Positions 7,850-16,986 of a DNA stretch of 64,000 nt are shown piece after piece. This DNA is from Frigidibacter sp. ROC022 (GTDB lineage: Bacteria > Pseudomonadota > Alphaproteobacteria > Rhodobacterales > Rhodobacteraceae): assembly GCF_024723735.1 (NCBI RefSeq), contig NZ_JANQDU010000001.1, forward strand, positions 372,001 to 436,000, written 5' to 3'. The first letter of the stretch is position 1; each line of letters begins with the position of its first letter. Made by a program: the position numbers and the translations under genes. The notes under the pieces were generated by a model, which saw only the letters and a list, made by a program, of their open reading frames with translations, was not told the origin of the DNA and searched no databases.

Positions 7850-9376
7850 ATGACCCTACTCACCACCCGTGACCTTGGCCTGACCTTCGCGGCCCCCCTG
7901 TTTTCCGGGCTTTCCCTTACCATCCATCCCGGCGACCGGATCGGCCTGATCGCCGCCAACGGCCGCGGCAAGTCGGCGCTGCTGGCCTGCCTGTCCGGCG
8001 CGCTGGAACCGACGCATGGCGAGATCACCCGCGCCCGCGGCCTGATCACCGGCCATCTGGCGCAGGACATTCCCGCCGCGCTGTCCGCTGCGACGGTCGA
8101 GGAGGTCGTCGCCGGCGGCCTCACCGCGGATCTGGCCGAGACCGAGAGCTGGCGGGTCGGGCTGGTGCTCGACGAGCTGGCGATCCCGGAAGAGCTGCGA
8201 AGCCGCCCCCTCGGCGCACTCTCCGGCGGCTGGCAGCGGATGGCGATGCTGGCCCGGGTCTGGATCGGCGGGCCGGACCTTCTGCTGATGGACGAGCCGA
8301 CCAACCATCTCGACCTGGCCCGGATCGGCTGGCTGCAGGGCTGGATCGCCAGCCTGCCGCGCGACTTCCCGCTGCTGATCGCCAGCCATGACCGGGCTTT
8401 TCTGGATGCGGTGACCAACCGCAGCCTGTTCCTGCGCGAGACCGTCAGCCGTGATTTCGCGCTGCCCTACAGCCGCGCCCGTGCGGCGCTGGTTCAGGCG
8501 GACGCGGCCGACGACCGGCAGCACCGGAACGACATGAAGAAGGCCGACCAGCTGCGCCGCCAGGCGGCGAAGCTGAAGAACATCGGCATCAACTCCGGCT
8601 CCGACCTGCTGATCACCAAGACCCGGCAACTCAAGAACCGGGCCGAGCGGATCGAGCAGGCCGCCCGCCCGGCCTGGCGCGAGTCATCCTCGGGCGCGAT
8701 CCGGCTCGACCCGGCGGTGGCCCGTGCGCGGGCCCTGCTGCGGCTGGACGGGATGCCGGTGCCGGCGCCGGATGGCCGGGTGCTGTTCACGACCGGCCGG
8801 AAATGGATCGGGCCGGGGGACCGGGTGCTGCTGCTGGGGCCGAACGGCGCCGGAAAGACCCGGCTGATCGAGGCGCTGCACGCCGCCTGCCAGGGCCGCG
8901 AGACCGAGGGGCTCTCAGTCGCCGCATCGCTGCGGCTGGGCTATTCCGATCAGGCGCTCACCGGGATCGACGGTGACGAGACACCGCTGGCGGCGATCTG
9001 TGCCCGCTCGGACATCGGCGACCAGACGGCGCGCGGGCTGCTGGCCGGCGCCGGGATTTCCTTCGATGCCCAGGGCCGCCCGGCGGCGCTGCTCTCGGGC
9101 GGGCAGCGGGCGCGGCTGGCGATGCTGGCCCTGCGGCTGGAGCGGCCGAACTTCTACCTGATGGACGAGCCGACCAACCATCTCGACATCGAGGGCCAGG
9201 AGGCGCTGGAAGCGGAACTGACCCGCGACGAGGTCTCCTGCCTGCTGGTCTCGCACGACCGGGCCTTCGTGCGGGCGGTGGCGAACCGGTTCTGGGTGAT
9301 CGAGGGCAAGAGGCTGGTCGAACTGGACGACCCCGAGGATTTCTTTGCCGCCGAACTGGCGCGGGGGATGGGGTAG
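7850..9376 (+). CDS. ABC-F family ATPase (ribosome-acting, duplicated ATP-binding cassette)
   Basis: 508 residues, two cassettes in one soluble chain and no membrane domain. Cassette 1: Walker A ANGRGKS (36-42), signature LSGGW, Walker B LLLMDEPTNHLD. Cassette 2: Walker A GPNGAGKT, signature LSGGQ, Walker B FYLMDEPTNHLD. The ~80-residue charged linker between them (MKKADQLRRQAAKLKN and following) is the P-site tRNA-interaction region of ABC-F proteins. These either tune translation (EttA, Uup) or protect ribosomes from antibiotics. It is shorter than Uup and lacks a C-terminal extension. The upstream leader ORF argues for an inducible protective role, but this is inference. Confidence 0.88.
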   Translation: MTLLTTRDLGLTFAAPLFSGLSLTIHPGDRIGLIAANGRGKSALLACLSGALEPTHGEITRARGLITGHLAQDIPAALSAATVEEVVAGGLTADLAETESWRVGLVLDELAIPEELRSRPLGALSGGWQRMAMLARVWIGGPDLLLMDEPTNHLDLARIGWLQGWIASLPRDFPLLIASHDRAFLDAVTNRSLFLRETVSRDFALPYSRARAALVQADAADDRQHRNDMKKADQLRRQAAKLKNIGINSGSDLLITKTRQLKNRAERIEQAARPAWRESSSGAIRLDPAVARARALLRLDGMPVPAPDGRVLFTTGRKWIGPGDRVLLLGPNGAGKTRLIEALHAACQGRETEGLSVAASLRLGYSDQALTGIDGDETPLAAICARSDIGDQTARGLLAGAGISFDAQGRPAALLSGGQRARLAMLALRLERPNFYLMDEPTNHLDIEGQEALEAELTRDEVSCLLVSHDRAFVRAVANRFWVIEGKRLVELDDPEDFFAAELARGMG

Positions 9377-9500
9377 GGCGGTCCTCCCCGCTCCACGCCA
9401 TCCCCGCCGCCGGGACCGTGACGATCTTGCGCTTCCGCAACTCTTGGCATTGGCCCGCCAAGCGCCTATACGCCCGCTCTGGACCAGACGGGATGTGAAG

Positions 9501-10286
9501 ATGCAGGGCAGCGCCAACCTCAACGTGATGATCAAGGCCGCGCGCCTGGCGGGACGTTCGCTCGTCAAGGACTTCCGCGAGGTCGAGAATCTCCAGGTCT
9601 CGTCGAAGGGGCCGGGGGATTTCGTCTCCAAGGCGGATCTGGCCGCCGAGGCGATCCTCAAGCAGGAACTGCGCGGCGCCCGTCCGACCTATGGCTGGGT
9701 GGCCGAGGAAAGCGCCGCCGAGAAGGGCGAAGACCCGACCCGGCGCTGGATCGTCGATCCTCTGGACGGCACCACCAATTTCCTGCACGGCCTGCCGCAC
9801 TGGGCGGTCTCGATCGCGCTGGAACACAAGGGCGAGATCGTCGCCGGGGTGGTCTTCGACCCGGCCAAGGACGAGATGTTCTTCGCCGAAAAGGGCCAGG
9901 GCGCCTGGCTGAACGAGTCCCGGCTTCGGGTCTCGGGCCGCAAGTCGATGATCGAGGCGATCTTCGCCACCGGCCTGCCCTTCGGCGGCCGCGCCGACCT
10001 GCCCGAGACGCTGCAGGACCTCGCCCGGCTGCTGCCGACCTGTGCCGGGGTGCGCCGCTGGGGCGCCGCGGCGCTGGACCTGGCCTATGTCGCGGCGGGT
10101 CGTTTCGACGGTTTCTGGGAGCGGCGCCTGCACCCCTGGGACATCGCCGCCGGGCTGGTTCTGGTGCGCGAGGCGGGCGGCATCGTCGAACCGCTGGTGC
10201 CCGAGGCCGACATCCTGTCCAGCGGCGAGCTGCTCTGCGCCAACGGGAATATCTTCGACAGTTTCGCCAAGGTCATGAGGGCCTAG
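9501..10286 (+). CDS. suhB: Inositol monophosphatase family protein
   Basis: 261 residues. Li-sensitive, Mg-dependent phosphatase fold; the motif DPLDGTTNF (about 86-94) and the C-terminal HPWDIAAGLVLVREAGG are the two metal- and substrate-binding signatures. The ATG at 9501 gives the family N-terminus MQGSANLNVMIKAAR; the frame is open upstream but without conserved sequence. Stand-alone gene between the ABC-F gene and a convergent GFA gene. In E. coli SuhB also has a role in rRNA transcription; in alphaproteobacteria the physiological substrate is unclear. Confidence 0.92.
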   Translation: MQGSANLNVMIKAARLAGRSLVKDFREVENLQVSSKGPGDFVSKADLAAEAILKQELRGARPTYGWVAEESAAEKGEDPTRRWIVDPLDGTTNFLHGLPHWAVSIALEHKGEIVAGVVFDPAKDEMFFAEKGQGAWLNESRLRVSGRKSMIEAIFATGLPFGGRADLPETLQDLARLLPTCAGVRRWGAAALDLAYVAAGRFDGFWERRLHPWDIAAGLVLVREAGGIVEPLVPEADILSSGELLCANGNIFDSFAKVMRA

Positions 10287-10307
10287 ACGGGTCCGCGGCC
10301 CGGCCGC

Positions 10308-10691
10308 TCAGCGGTCGGAAGGATGGTTTACGCCGTCGTTCCAGACCACCTCGCCCAGATCGCGCGGATTGACCCCCTCGATGCAGGCGACGTTGACGCC
10401 GAACTCATCCGGGTTCGAGCGGCGCCGGTGATGGGTGTAGATGCCGCAGGTCTTGCAGAAATGATGCTGCGCCACATGGGTGCCGAAACTGTAGGTCGCC
10501 AGGTTTTCGGCGCCTTGCACAATTCGAACCCCGTCCAGCGGTGCCGACACCGCGATCGCTCCCCGTCTTCTGCAAAACGAACAATCGCAGCGTCGGGCAC
10601 TGGCGAAGCCCTCGCTCAGCGTGACCTCGAATCGCACCGCGCCGCAGTGGCAGGCGGCGCGCAGGATGCCGGTGGGATCGGGGAGGCTCAT
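10308..10691 (-). CDS. GFA family protein (glutathione-dependent formaldehyde-activating/CENP-V fold)
   Basis: 127 residues with the zinc-binding cysteine pattern of the GFA fold: CHCGAVRFEV near residue 15, CDCSFCRRRG near 35, and CKTCGIYTHH near 85. The best known member, Gfa, was assigned to formaldehyde-glutathione condensation, but most members have no proven reaction. AAGGA precedes the ATG at 10691. The start codon overlaps the rhomboid stop by 4 nt (10688-10691), so the two are translationally coupled. Confidence 0.88.
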   Translation of the reverse strand: MSLPDPTGILRAACHCGAVRFEVTLSEGFASARRCDCSFCRRRGAIAVSAPLDGVRIVQGAENLATYSFGTHVAQHHFCKTCGIYTHHRRRSNPDEFGVNVACIEGVNPRDLGEVVWNDGVNHPSDR

Positions 10692-11434
10692 CGGGATTTC
10701 CTTCTGGGAACGCGCGGGATTCGCGTCTGCGGCACGGGGCCGGGCGGATGTGGCGGGCGGCCCTCGGTCCGGCTCCAGTAGCCACCTCCGCCGCGGCGCA
10801 GCCACAGCGGCAGGGTCAGGATCAGCCCGGCGATGAAGCCGCCGACATGGGCCCAATAGGCAACCCCGCCCTCGGCCCCGGTATTGGCCAGCCCCAGCAC
10901 CAGTTGCAGCCCGAGCCAGAAGCCCAGAAGCATCCAGGCCGGCAGGGTGAACATCCGGACGAAGAAGCCCACGATCAGCAGCATGTCGACGCGGGCCCGG
11001 GGAAACAGCAGCATGTAGCCGCCCAGCACCCCGCCGATCGCCCCCGAAGCGCCGACCATCGGTACCCGCGATGTCGGGTCGATCCCGACCTGCGCCAGCC
11101 CCGCCGCCATGCCCGCCGCCAGGTAGAAGCCGAGATAGGGCAGATGCCCCATCTGATCCTCGAGATTGTCGCCGAAGATCCAGAGAAACAGCATGTTGCC
11201 CGCCAGATGCAGGATACCGCCATGCATGAAGGCCGAGGTCAGCAGGGTCCAGCGGTCGTAGCCGGCGCTGAACTCGGCCGGGACCAGCGCATAGGTGTTG
11301 TAGATGTCGTAGAGCGCCCGCCCGTCCTGCGCCGCCGGCAGCATCGCCAGGTAGACCAGCACATTGGCGGCGATCAGCGCATAGGTGACAACGGGCGTGC
11401 GGGCCGAAGGGTTGTGATCGCGGATCGGGAACAT
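10688..11434 (-). CDS. Rhomboid family intramembrane serine protease
   Basis: 248 residues with about six membrane helices. The rhomboid motifs are intact: HLAGN (76-80) at the oxyanion-hole side, catalytic Ser130 in GASGAIGG, and catalytic His196 in AHVGGF. C-terminal tail is cytosolic, basic and proline-rich (PHPPGPVPQ). The ATG at 11434 starts the conserved N-terminus MFPIRDHNPS. First gene of a two-gene unit with GFA. Upstream lie two inverted repeats (see 11443-11495). Substrate unknown. Confidence 0.93.
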   Translation of the reverse strand: MFPIRDHNPSARTPVVTYALIAANVLVYLAMLPAAQDGRALYDIYNTYALVPAEFSAGYDRWTLLTSAFMHGGILHLAGNMLFLWIFGDNLEDQMGHLPYLGFYLAAGMAAGLAQVGIDPTSRVPMVGASGAIGGVLGGYMLLFPRARVDMLLIVGFFVRMFTLPAWMLLGFWLGLQLVLGLANTGAEGGVAYWAHVGGFIAGLILTLPLWLRRGGGGYWSRTEGRPPHPPGPVPQTRIPRVPRRKSR

Positions 11435-11442
11435 GGTCGCAG

Positions 11443-11495
11443 GCTTGACCGAGCCCCGCGCCGGGGTCAAGCGCCGGCCTTGCCGGCAAGGCCGG
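11443..11495. promoter_or_regulatory. Two adjacent inverted repeats upstream of the rhomboid gene
   Basis: GCTTGACC (11443-11450) pairs with GGTCAAGC (11465-11472). Directly beside it is a perfect 22-bp palindrome (11474-11495) with half-site CCGGCCTTGCC. They lie 9-61 bp upstream of the rhomboid start, so they could be operator sites or 5'-leader RNA structure; no assignment is possible. Confidence 0.45.
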
Positions 11496-11622
11496 CCGCT
11501 CCACCATCGGCGCAGGTGACCCGGCCTGCTTCTTCTCGGCCGGATCGAGGCCGGGCAGGCGAAGAGCTTTGAGCCTTTCCAGCCCGCCCCGCTGCGTCTA
11601 AGGTCGCCGCGCCCAGGCCTCG

Positions 11623-11708
11623 GCCCGCGTGGTGGAATGGTAGACACAGGAGACTTAAAATCTCCAGACCGAAAGGTCGTGCCGGTTCGAGCCCGGCCGC
11701 GGGTACCA
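11623..11708 (+). tRNA. tRNA-Leu (anticodon UAA)
   Basis: 86 nt including the encoded CCA. Acceptor stem GCCCGCG with CGCGGGT, anticodon stem GGAGA/TCTCC around loop CTTAAAA (anticodon TAA), a long class II variable arm, and GGTTCGAGCCC in the T arm. Confidence 0.95.
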
Positions 11709-11776
11709 GGCCGGGGCTGCATTGGCGCCCCACGCCAGATAGTCTCGGGATCGAATCGCCAGCTCCGAGGCCGCAA

Positions 11777-14700
11777 ATGATCCAGCTCGAAACCCTGCGA
11801 ACCGTGATCCGGAAGGCCCATCTTGCGCCGGAAGGTGAGACGCTGGATCGGCTCGTGGCCCGGCACGGCCCGAACGCCGCCCTGCGTGCGAAAGCCTCTG
11901 AGCGTGGCGCCGCGCTGGTCGAGGCGGTCCGCAGTTCGGCCAAGCCGGGGCTGATGGAGGTCTTTCTGGCCGAATACGGTCTCTCCACTCAGGAAGGCGT
12001 GGCGCTGATGTGTCTGGCCGAGGCGCTTCTGCGGGTGCCCGACACCGAAACCATCGACGCGCTGATCGAGGACAAGATCGCCCCTTCCGCCTGGGGCCGG
12101 CACCTGGGCCGTTCGGCCTCGTCGCTGGTGAATGCCTCGACCTGGGCGCTGCTCCTCACCGGCAAGGTGCTGAGCGAGGGCGAGGGGCTGGCCTCGGTGC
12201 TGCGCGGCGCGATCCGGCGTCTGGGAGAGCCGGTGATCCGGGTCGCGGTGGGCCGGGCGATGAAGGAACTCGGCGCCCAGTTCGTGCTGGGCCGCACCAT
12301 TCCCGAGGCGCTGGAACGGGGCCGCAAGGCCGCTGCCAAGGGCTATGTCTACAGCTATGACATGCTGGGTGAGGCCGCGATGACCGCGCGGGACGCCGAG
12401 CATTTCCGCGAGGCCTATTCCGGCGCCATCGCCAGCCTCGCCGCCGAATGCCGGGGCCGGGAGGTCGCCGCCAATCCCGGCATCTCGATCAAGCTCTCGG
12501 CCCTGCATCCGCGCTATGAAGAGGCGCAGGCGGATCGGGTCATGGCCGAGCTGGTGCCGGTGGTCCGCGACCTGGCGCTGGCGGCGGCGCGGGCCGGGAT
12601 GGGGCTCAACATCGACGCCGAAGAGGCCGACCGGCTCGACCTCTCGCTCGACGTGATCGCCGCGGTGGCCGCCGATCCGGGCCTGGCGGGCTGGGACGGC
12701 TTCGGCGTGGTGGTGCAGGCCTATGGCAAGCGCGCGCCGATGGTGATCGACTGGCTGCATGCGCTGGCCGAGCGGCTCGACCGCCGATTCATGGTCCGGC
12801 TGGTCAAGGGCGCCTATTGGGACAGCGAGATCAAGAAGGCCCAGGTCGAGGGGCTCGAGGATTTCCCGGTCTACACCCGCAAGGCCGCCACCGATGTCTC
12901 CTACATCTGCTGCGCCGCCAAGCTGCTGGCGATGCGCGACCGGATCTACCCGCAATTCGCCACCCATAACGCTCATACCGTCGCCGCGGTGCTGGAACTG
13001 GCCGGCGGGACCGGGGGCTGGGAGTTCCAGCGCCTGCACGGCATGGGCGAAAGCCTGCACGAAATCGTTCGCGCCGCCGAATCCAGCCGTTGCCGGATTT
13101 ACGCGCCGGTCGGCCCGCACCGCGACCTGCTGGCCTATCTGGTGCGCAGGCTGCTGGAAAACGGGGCGAATTCATCCTTCGTCAACCAGATCGTCGACAG
13201 CACGATCCCGGCCGAAAAGGTCGCCGCCGATCCCTTCCTGGCCCTGAAGGGCGCCAGCGGCGCCGGGGTGCTGATGCCTGCGGCGCTGTTTCCGGGGCGA
13301 CGGAATTCGACCGGCTTCGACCTGCGCAACCGCGATGTGCTCGACGCGATCGAAAAGGCCCGCGCACCCTGGGCCAGGGCGCAATGGGGCGATGGCGAAG
13401 GCGTGCCGATCCTCAACCCCGCCGATCCGGACGATATCGTCGGTCATGTACCCGACAGTTCCCCCGAAGCCGTCGAGGCCGCGCTGGCCTCGGCCCGCGG
13501 CTGGACCGCCCCGGCCGAGGAACGGGCCGAGGTGCTGAACCGGGCCGCCGATCTCTATGAATCCGAGGCCGGGCAGATTTTTGCCCTGCTCGCCCGCGAG
13601 GCCGGGAAATGCCTGCCCGACGCGGTGGCCGAACTGCGCGAGGCGGTGGATTTCCTGCGCTACTACGCCGCCGGCATCGCCACGCTGGAGGGCGAGCCCG
13701 CCGGGGTCTTCACCTGCATCAGCCCGTGGAACTTCCCGCTGGCGATCTTCACCGGCCAGATCGCGGCCGGGCTGGCGGCGGGCAATGCGGTGCTGGCCAA
13801 GCCGGCCGAAACCACGCCGCTGATCGCCCGGCTGGCGGTCAGCCTGCTGCACCGGGCCGGGGTGCCCGAAACGGCACTGCATCTGCTGCCCGGCCCCGGC
13901 CCGCAGGTCGGCGCCGCGCTGACCGGGGACCCGCGGGTCTCGGGCGTCTGCTTCACCGGCTCCACCGCCACGGCGCAGCGGATCAACCGCTCGATGGCAG
14001 CGCATATGGCCCCGCAGGCGGCGCTGATCGCCGAGACCGGCGGGCTGAACGCGATGATCGTCGATTCCACTGCGCTGCCGGAACAGGCGGTGCGCGACAT
14101 CGTCGCCTCGGCCTTCCGTTCGGCCGGGCAGCGCTGCTCGGCGCTGCGGATGCTCTATCTGCAAGAGGATGTCGCGCCCCGGATGCTCGACATGCTCTAC
14201 GGCGCCATGGACGAACTGCGGCTGGGCAACCCCTGGGCGCTTGAAACCGATGTCGGTCCGGTGATCTCGGCCGAGGCGCTGGCCGGGATTGCGGCGCATG
14301 TCGAGGCAGCGCGCGAGGCCGGGCGGTTGCTCAAGCAGCTGCCGGTGCCGGAAAAGGGCCATTTCATAGGCCCGGCAGTCATCAGCCTGCCCGGGATCGA
14401 GGCGCTGGAGCGCGAGATATTCGGCCCGGTCCTGCATGTGGCGACCTACCGGGCCGAGGCGCTGGAGAAAGTGATCGACAGCATCAACGCGCGCGGCTAC
14501 GGCCTGACCTTCGGCATCCACAGCCGGATCGACGACCGGGTCGAGGCCGCCGTCGCCGGGGTGCGGGCGGGCAATATCTACGTCAACCGCAACCAGATCG
14601 GCGCCGTGGTCGGCAGCCAGCCCTTCGGCGGCGAGGGGCTTTCGGGCACCGGCCCCAAGGCGGGCGGCCCCTCCTATCTGCCGCGCTTCACCGCGCCGAA

Positions 14701-15211
14701 GCTCGCTCCGGTTCCGGCGCCGCAATCGGACGGTGCCGCCGACCCGGCGCAGGTGCAGAAGGCGCTCGACGCGCTGGCCGGGCAGGGCGGGCGGCATGTG
14801 GACAGCCGCGAGATGCCCGGCCCGACCGGCGAATCGAACCGGCTTTCGGAATGGGGCCGCGGCGTGGTGCTCTGCCTCGGCCCGACCGCCGAAGCGGCAG
14901 CGGAACAGGCGCGGATCGCCACCGAGAACGGCGCCGCGGCGCTGGTGGTCTGCCCCGGAGCGGTGGACGGGGTCGCCGGCCGGCTGGACCGTGCCGCACT
15001 GGGCAGCCTCACCGGATTCGATGCCGTGGCGCTCTGGTCCGACGCCGACGATCAGCGGGCCGCCCGGCAGGCGCTGGCCGCCCGCGACGGTGCTCTGATT
15101 CCGCTGCTCACCGGGCCCGACATGGGGCCGCGCTGCCGGGTCGAGCGGCATGTCTCGATCGACACCACGGCGGCGGGCGGCAATGCCGAACTGCTGGCCA
15201 GCAGCTCATGA
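11777..15211 (+). CDS. putA: Bifunctional proline dehydrogenase / L-glutamate gamma-semialdehyde dehydrogenase
   Basis: 1144 residues. Oxidises proline to glutamate in two steps with FAD and NAD. The N-terminal half is the proline dehydrogenase barrel (RLVKGAYWDSEIKKAQ near 341-356); the C-terminal half is an aldehyde dehydrogenase with SPWNFPLAIF near 648, ETGGLNA near 753, and catalytic Cys in AGQRCSALR near 784. It lacks the N-terminal ribbon-helix-helix domain of E. coli PutA, so it should not bind DNA and must be regulated by another protein, which is not in view. A ~120-residue C-terminal extension follows the dehydrogenase. Confidence 0.97.
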   Translation: MIQLETLRTVIRKAHLAPEGETLDRLVARHGPNAALRAKASERGAALVEAVRSSAKPGLMEVFLAEYGLSTQEGVALMCLAEALLRVPDTETIDALIEDKIAPSAWGRHLGRSASSLVNASTWALLLTGKVLSEGEGLASVLRGAIRRLGEPVIRVAVGRAMKELGAQFVLGRTIPEALERGRKAAAKGYVYSYDMLGEAAMTARDAEHFREAYSGAIASLAAECRGREVAANPGISIKLSALHPRYEEAQADRVMAELVPVVRDLALAAARAGMGLNIDAEEADRLDLSLDVIAAVAADPGLAGWDGFGVVVQAYGKRAPMVIDWLHALAERLDRRFMVRLVKGAYWDSEIKKAQVEGLEDFPVYTRKAATDVSYICCAAKLLAMRDRIYPQFATHNAHTVAAVLELAGGTGGWEFQRLHGMGESLHEIVRAAESSRCRIYAPVGPHRDLLAYLVRRLLENGANSSFVNQIVDSTIPAEKVAADPFLALKGASGAGVLMPAALFPGRRNSTGFDLRNRDVLDAIEKARAPWARAQWGDGEGVPILNPADPDDIVGHVPDSSPEAVEAALASARGWTAPAEERAEVLNRAADLYESEAGQIFALLAREAGKCLPDAVAELREAVDFLRYYAAGIATLEGEPAGVFTCISPWNFPLAIFTGQIAAGLAAGNAVLAKPAETTPLIARLAVSLLHRAGVPETALHLLPGPGPQVGAALTGDPRVSGVCFTGSTATAQRINRSMAAHMAPQAALIAETGGLNAMIVDSTALPEQAVRDIVASAFRSAGQRCSALRMLYLQEDVAPRMLDMLYGAMDELRLGNPWALETDVGPVISAEALAGIAAHVEAAREAGRLLKQLPVPEKGHFIGPAVISLPGIEALEREIFGPVLHVATYRAEALEKVIDSINARGYGLTFGIHSRIDDRVEAAVAGVRAGNIYVNRNQIGAVVGSQPFGGEGLSGTGPKAGGPSYLPRFTAPKLAPVPAPQSDGAADPAQVQKALDALAGQGGRHVDSREMPGPTGESNRLSEWGRGVVLCLGPTAEAAAEQARIATENGAAALVVCPGAVDGVAGRLDRAALGSLTGFDAVALWSDADDQRAARQALAARDGALIPLLTGPDMGPRCRVERHVSIDTTAAGGNAELLASSS

Positions 15212-15221
15212 GCCCCCCGCG

Positions 15222-15833
15222 ATGAACCTCGGCCGCCTGCATCAGCTCGAAGCCGAATTTCTGGAGCGTTATCCCGGCGGCTTCGACAACCCCGAGATGC
15301 AGGCCATCGCGGCCCGGCACCGCAAGGACAGGATGGAAGCCGGGGCGCAGGCCGGCTTCGGCCCCGAGGCTTTCGGCAACGAGGCGGCGGTCTGCGAACG
15401 TTTCGCCAGGCTGCTCGGCAAGTCCTCGGTCCTCTCGGTCTTCGAGAAGCCGCGGCTGCGCGAAGCCATCGCCAGCTTCACACCGCCCGAAGTCTTCGGC
15501 TTTGCCGAGGCGCTGAAGGATCGGTTGCATGGCGACGCCCGGCGCGGGTTCGAAGGCATGGTGCGGATCCTGTCCGATCACAAGCTGGCGAAATGGCCGG
15601 TGATCTCGGTGCTGCCGGCCTATCTGCGCCCGCAGGACGAGGTGTTCGTCAAGCCGACGACCGCAAAGGCCGTGGTGGCGGCGATGGACCTGCCGCTGAC
15701 CTACCGGCCGCGCCCTGACTGGGCTTTCTACGAAGGCTACCGCGCCGCCTTCCACCAGATGATCGCCGCCACCGACAAGTCGCTGTCGCCCTCGACCCTG
15801 GCCTTCGGCGGCTTCCTGATGATGAGCCTCTAG
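15222..15833 (+). CDS. Conserved-looking protein of unknown function
   Basis: 203 residues from the ATG at 15222, 10 nt after the putA stop; not recognised as any family. Soluble, mixed charge, no signal peptide or membrane helix. Visible blocks that look conserved are LEAEFLERYPGGFDNPEM at the N-terminus, a helical middle (SVFEKPRLREAIASFTP), and a basic-aromatic region LTYRPRPDWAFYEGYRAAF. High coding quality and proximity to putA suggest co-transcription, but there is no evidence of a role in proline catabolism. Confidence 0.7.
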   Translation: MNLGRLHQLEAEFLERYPGGFDNPEMQAIAARHRKDRMEAGAQAGFGPEAFGNEAAVCERFARLLGKSSVLSVFEKPRLREAIASFTPPEVFGFAEALKDRLHGDARRGFEGMVRILSDHKLAKWPVISVLPAYLRPQDEVFVKPTTAKAVVAAMDLPLTYRPRPDWAFYEGYRAAFHQMIAATDKSLSPSTLAFGGFLMMSL

Positions 15834-15881
15834 CCGCCCCGTTCCGGCACGGGCCCTCCTGCGCCCCGCTCGGCGGCGGGA

Positions 15882-15928
15882 TTGACAGCGCCTGTCTGCA
15901 GCCATAAGTTAGTTTGTAATAACTAACT
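15882..15928 (+). promoter_or_regulatory. Promoter and 22-bp operator of the TetR operon
   Basis: TTGACA (15882-15887) and TAAGTT (15905-15910) with 17 nt between form a plausible sigma-70 promoter. Over the -10 lies a perfect inverted repeat, AGTTAGTT (15907-15914), six nt, AACTAACT (15921-15928), ending 10 nt before the regulator start. This is the standard arrangement for TetR autorepression. Confidence 0.7.
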
Positions 15929-15938
15929 GGATCGACCG

Positions 15939-16565
15939 ATGCCCCGCAAATCCGCCGATGACCGAAAGGCAGAGATTCTGACCGTCACCCTGCGGCTGGC
16001 CGATGAACTCGGCCCCGACCGGCTGACCACCCAGGCCATCGCCGACGCCATCGGCATCAGCCAGCCGGCGATCTTCCGGCATTTCCCCAGCAAGACAGCC
16101 CTGTGGCTGGGCCTTGCCGAACGGATCTCCGGGATGCTCTCGGCCGAATGGCAGCGGCTTCTGGCGCAGGAGGCGACGCCGCGCGACCGGCTTGCCGCGC
16201 TTCTGCACGTCCAGCTTCGCCAGATCGAGGCCAATCCCGCGATCCCGGCGATCCTGCATTCGCGCGAACTCCACGCCGAGAATGCCGAGCTGCGCGCCGC
16301 CTTCGTCGCCGTGATGGGGCGGTTCCAGGCCCTGCTGGTCGCCGAACTGCAACGCGGCCGGGACCTTGGCCTGTTTCGTGCCGATCTCGCCCCGGCCGAT
16401 GGCGCGACACTGCTGATCTCGCTGGTGCAGGGTCTGGCCCTGCGCTGGTCGCTGGGCCGGCGCGGCTTCTCCCTCGTCGAAGAGGGCGGGCGGCTGATCG
16501 AGCTGGAACTCGACTTGATGGGGGCCGCCACCGGGGCGGAGACAAGCAAAGGAGGTCCGCAATGA
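15939..16565 (+). CDS. TetR family transcriptional regulator
   Basis: 208 residues. N-terminal TetR HTH (about residues 10-55) with LTTQAIADAIGISQPAIFRHFPSKTALW, then a helical ligand-binding domain (a CrgA/TetR_C_11-like fold is possible). Directly behind a perfect 22-bp palindrome, so it very likely represses its own operon. The stop overlaps the next start (ATGA at 16562-16565), tying it to two small membrane proteins. The inducing ligand is unknown. Confidence 0.92.
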   Translation: MPRKSADDRKAEILTVTLRLADELGPDRLTTQAIADAIGISQPAIFRHFPSKTALWLGLAERISGMLSAEWQRLLAQEATPRDRLAALLHVQLRQIEANPAIPAILHSRELHAENAELRAAFVAVMGRFQALLVAELQRGRDLGLFRADLAPADGATLLISLVQGLALRWSLGRRGFSLVEEGGRLIELELDLMGAATGAETSKGGPQ

Positions 16566-16969
16566 CTGCGACCAAACAGGTGGGCACCGGCCTCAAGATC
16601 GGTGCGGGCGTGGCAATCGCCTTCGGCGCGCTGACGCTGTTTTCCGGCGGCATGGCGCTGTTCGGCGGGGCCGAGGTTCAGGCCGCCGTCGGCAATGCGG
16701 TGCCCTGGGTGCTCTGGTTCAACTTCCTCTCCGGCGCCGTCTACATCGCCGCCGGGATCGGCATCTGGACCGGCGCCATTTGGGGCACCGTTCTGGCCCG
16801 GCTGCTGGCCGTCTCGCTTCTGGCGCTGTTCGCGGCCTTCCTCTGGCGGGTCTATTCCGGCGGCGCCTATGAAATGCGGACTGTCGGCGCGATGGTGCTG
16901 CGCAGCGGCTTCTGGCTGGGCATGGCGGTGGCGCTCGGACGCTGCCGGCTGCACCAGCCGGCGCATTGA
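16562..16969 (+). CDS. Small integral membrane protein, unknown function
   Basis: 135 residues, four hydrophobic helices (about 12-35, 46-70, 74-96, 108-128). It has an unusually strong ribosome site, AAGGAGGT, 6 nt before the ATG, inside the end of the TetR gene. No recognised family. The following gene is another four-helix protein of similar size, so the two may form one complex or act in one process controlled by the TetR protein. Confidence 0.8.
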   Translation: MTATKQVGTGLKIGAGVAIAFGALTLFSGGMALFGGAEVQAAVGNAVPWVLWFNFLSGAVYIAAGIGIWTGAIWGTVLARLLAVSLLALFAAFLWRVYSGGAYEMRTVGAMVLRSGFWLGMAVALGRCRLHQPAH

Positions 16970-16986
16970 TCCGGAGAGGACAGACC

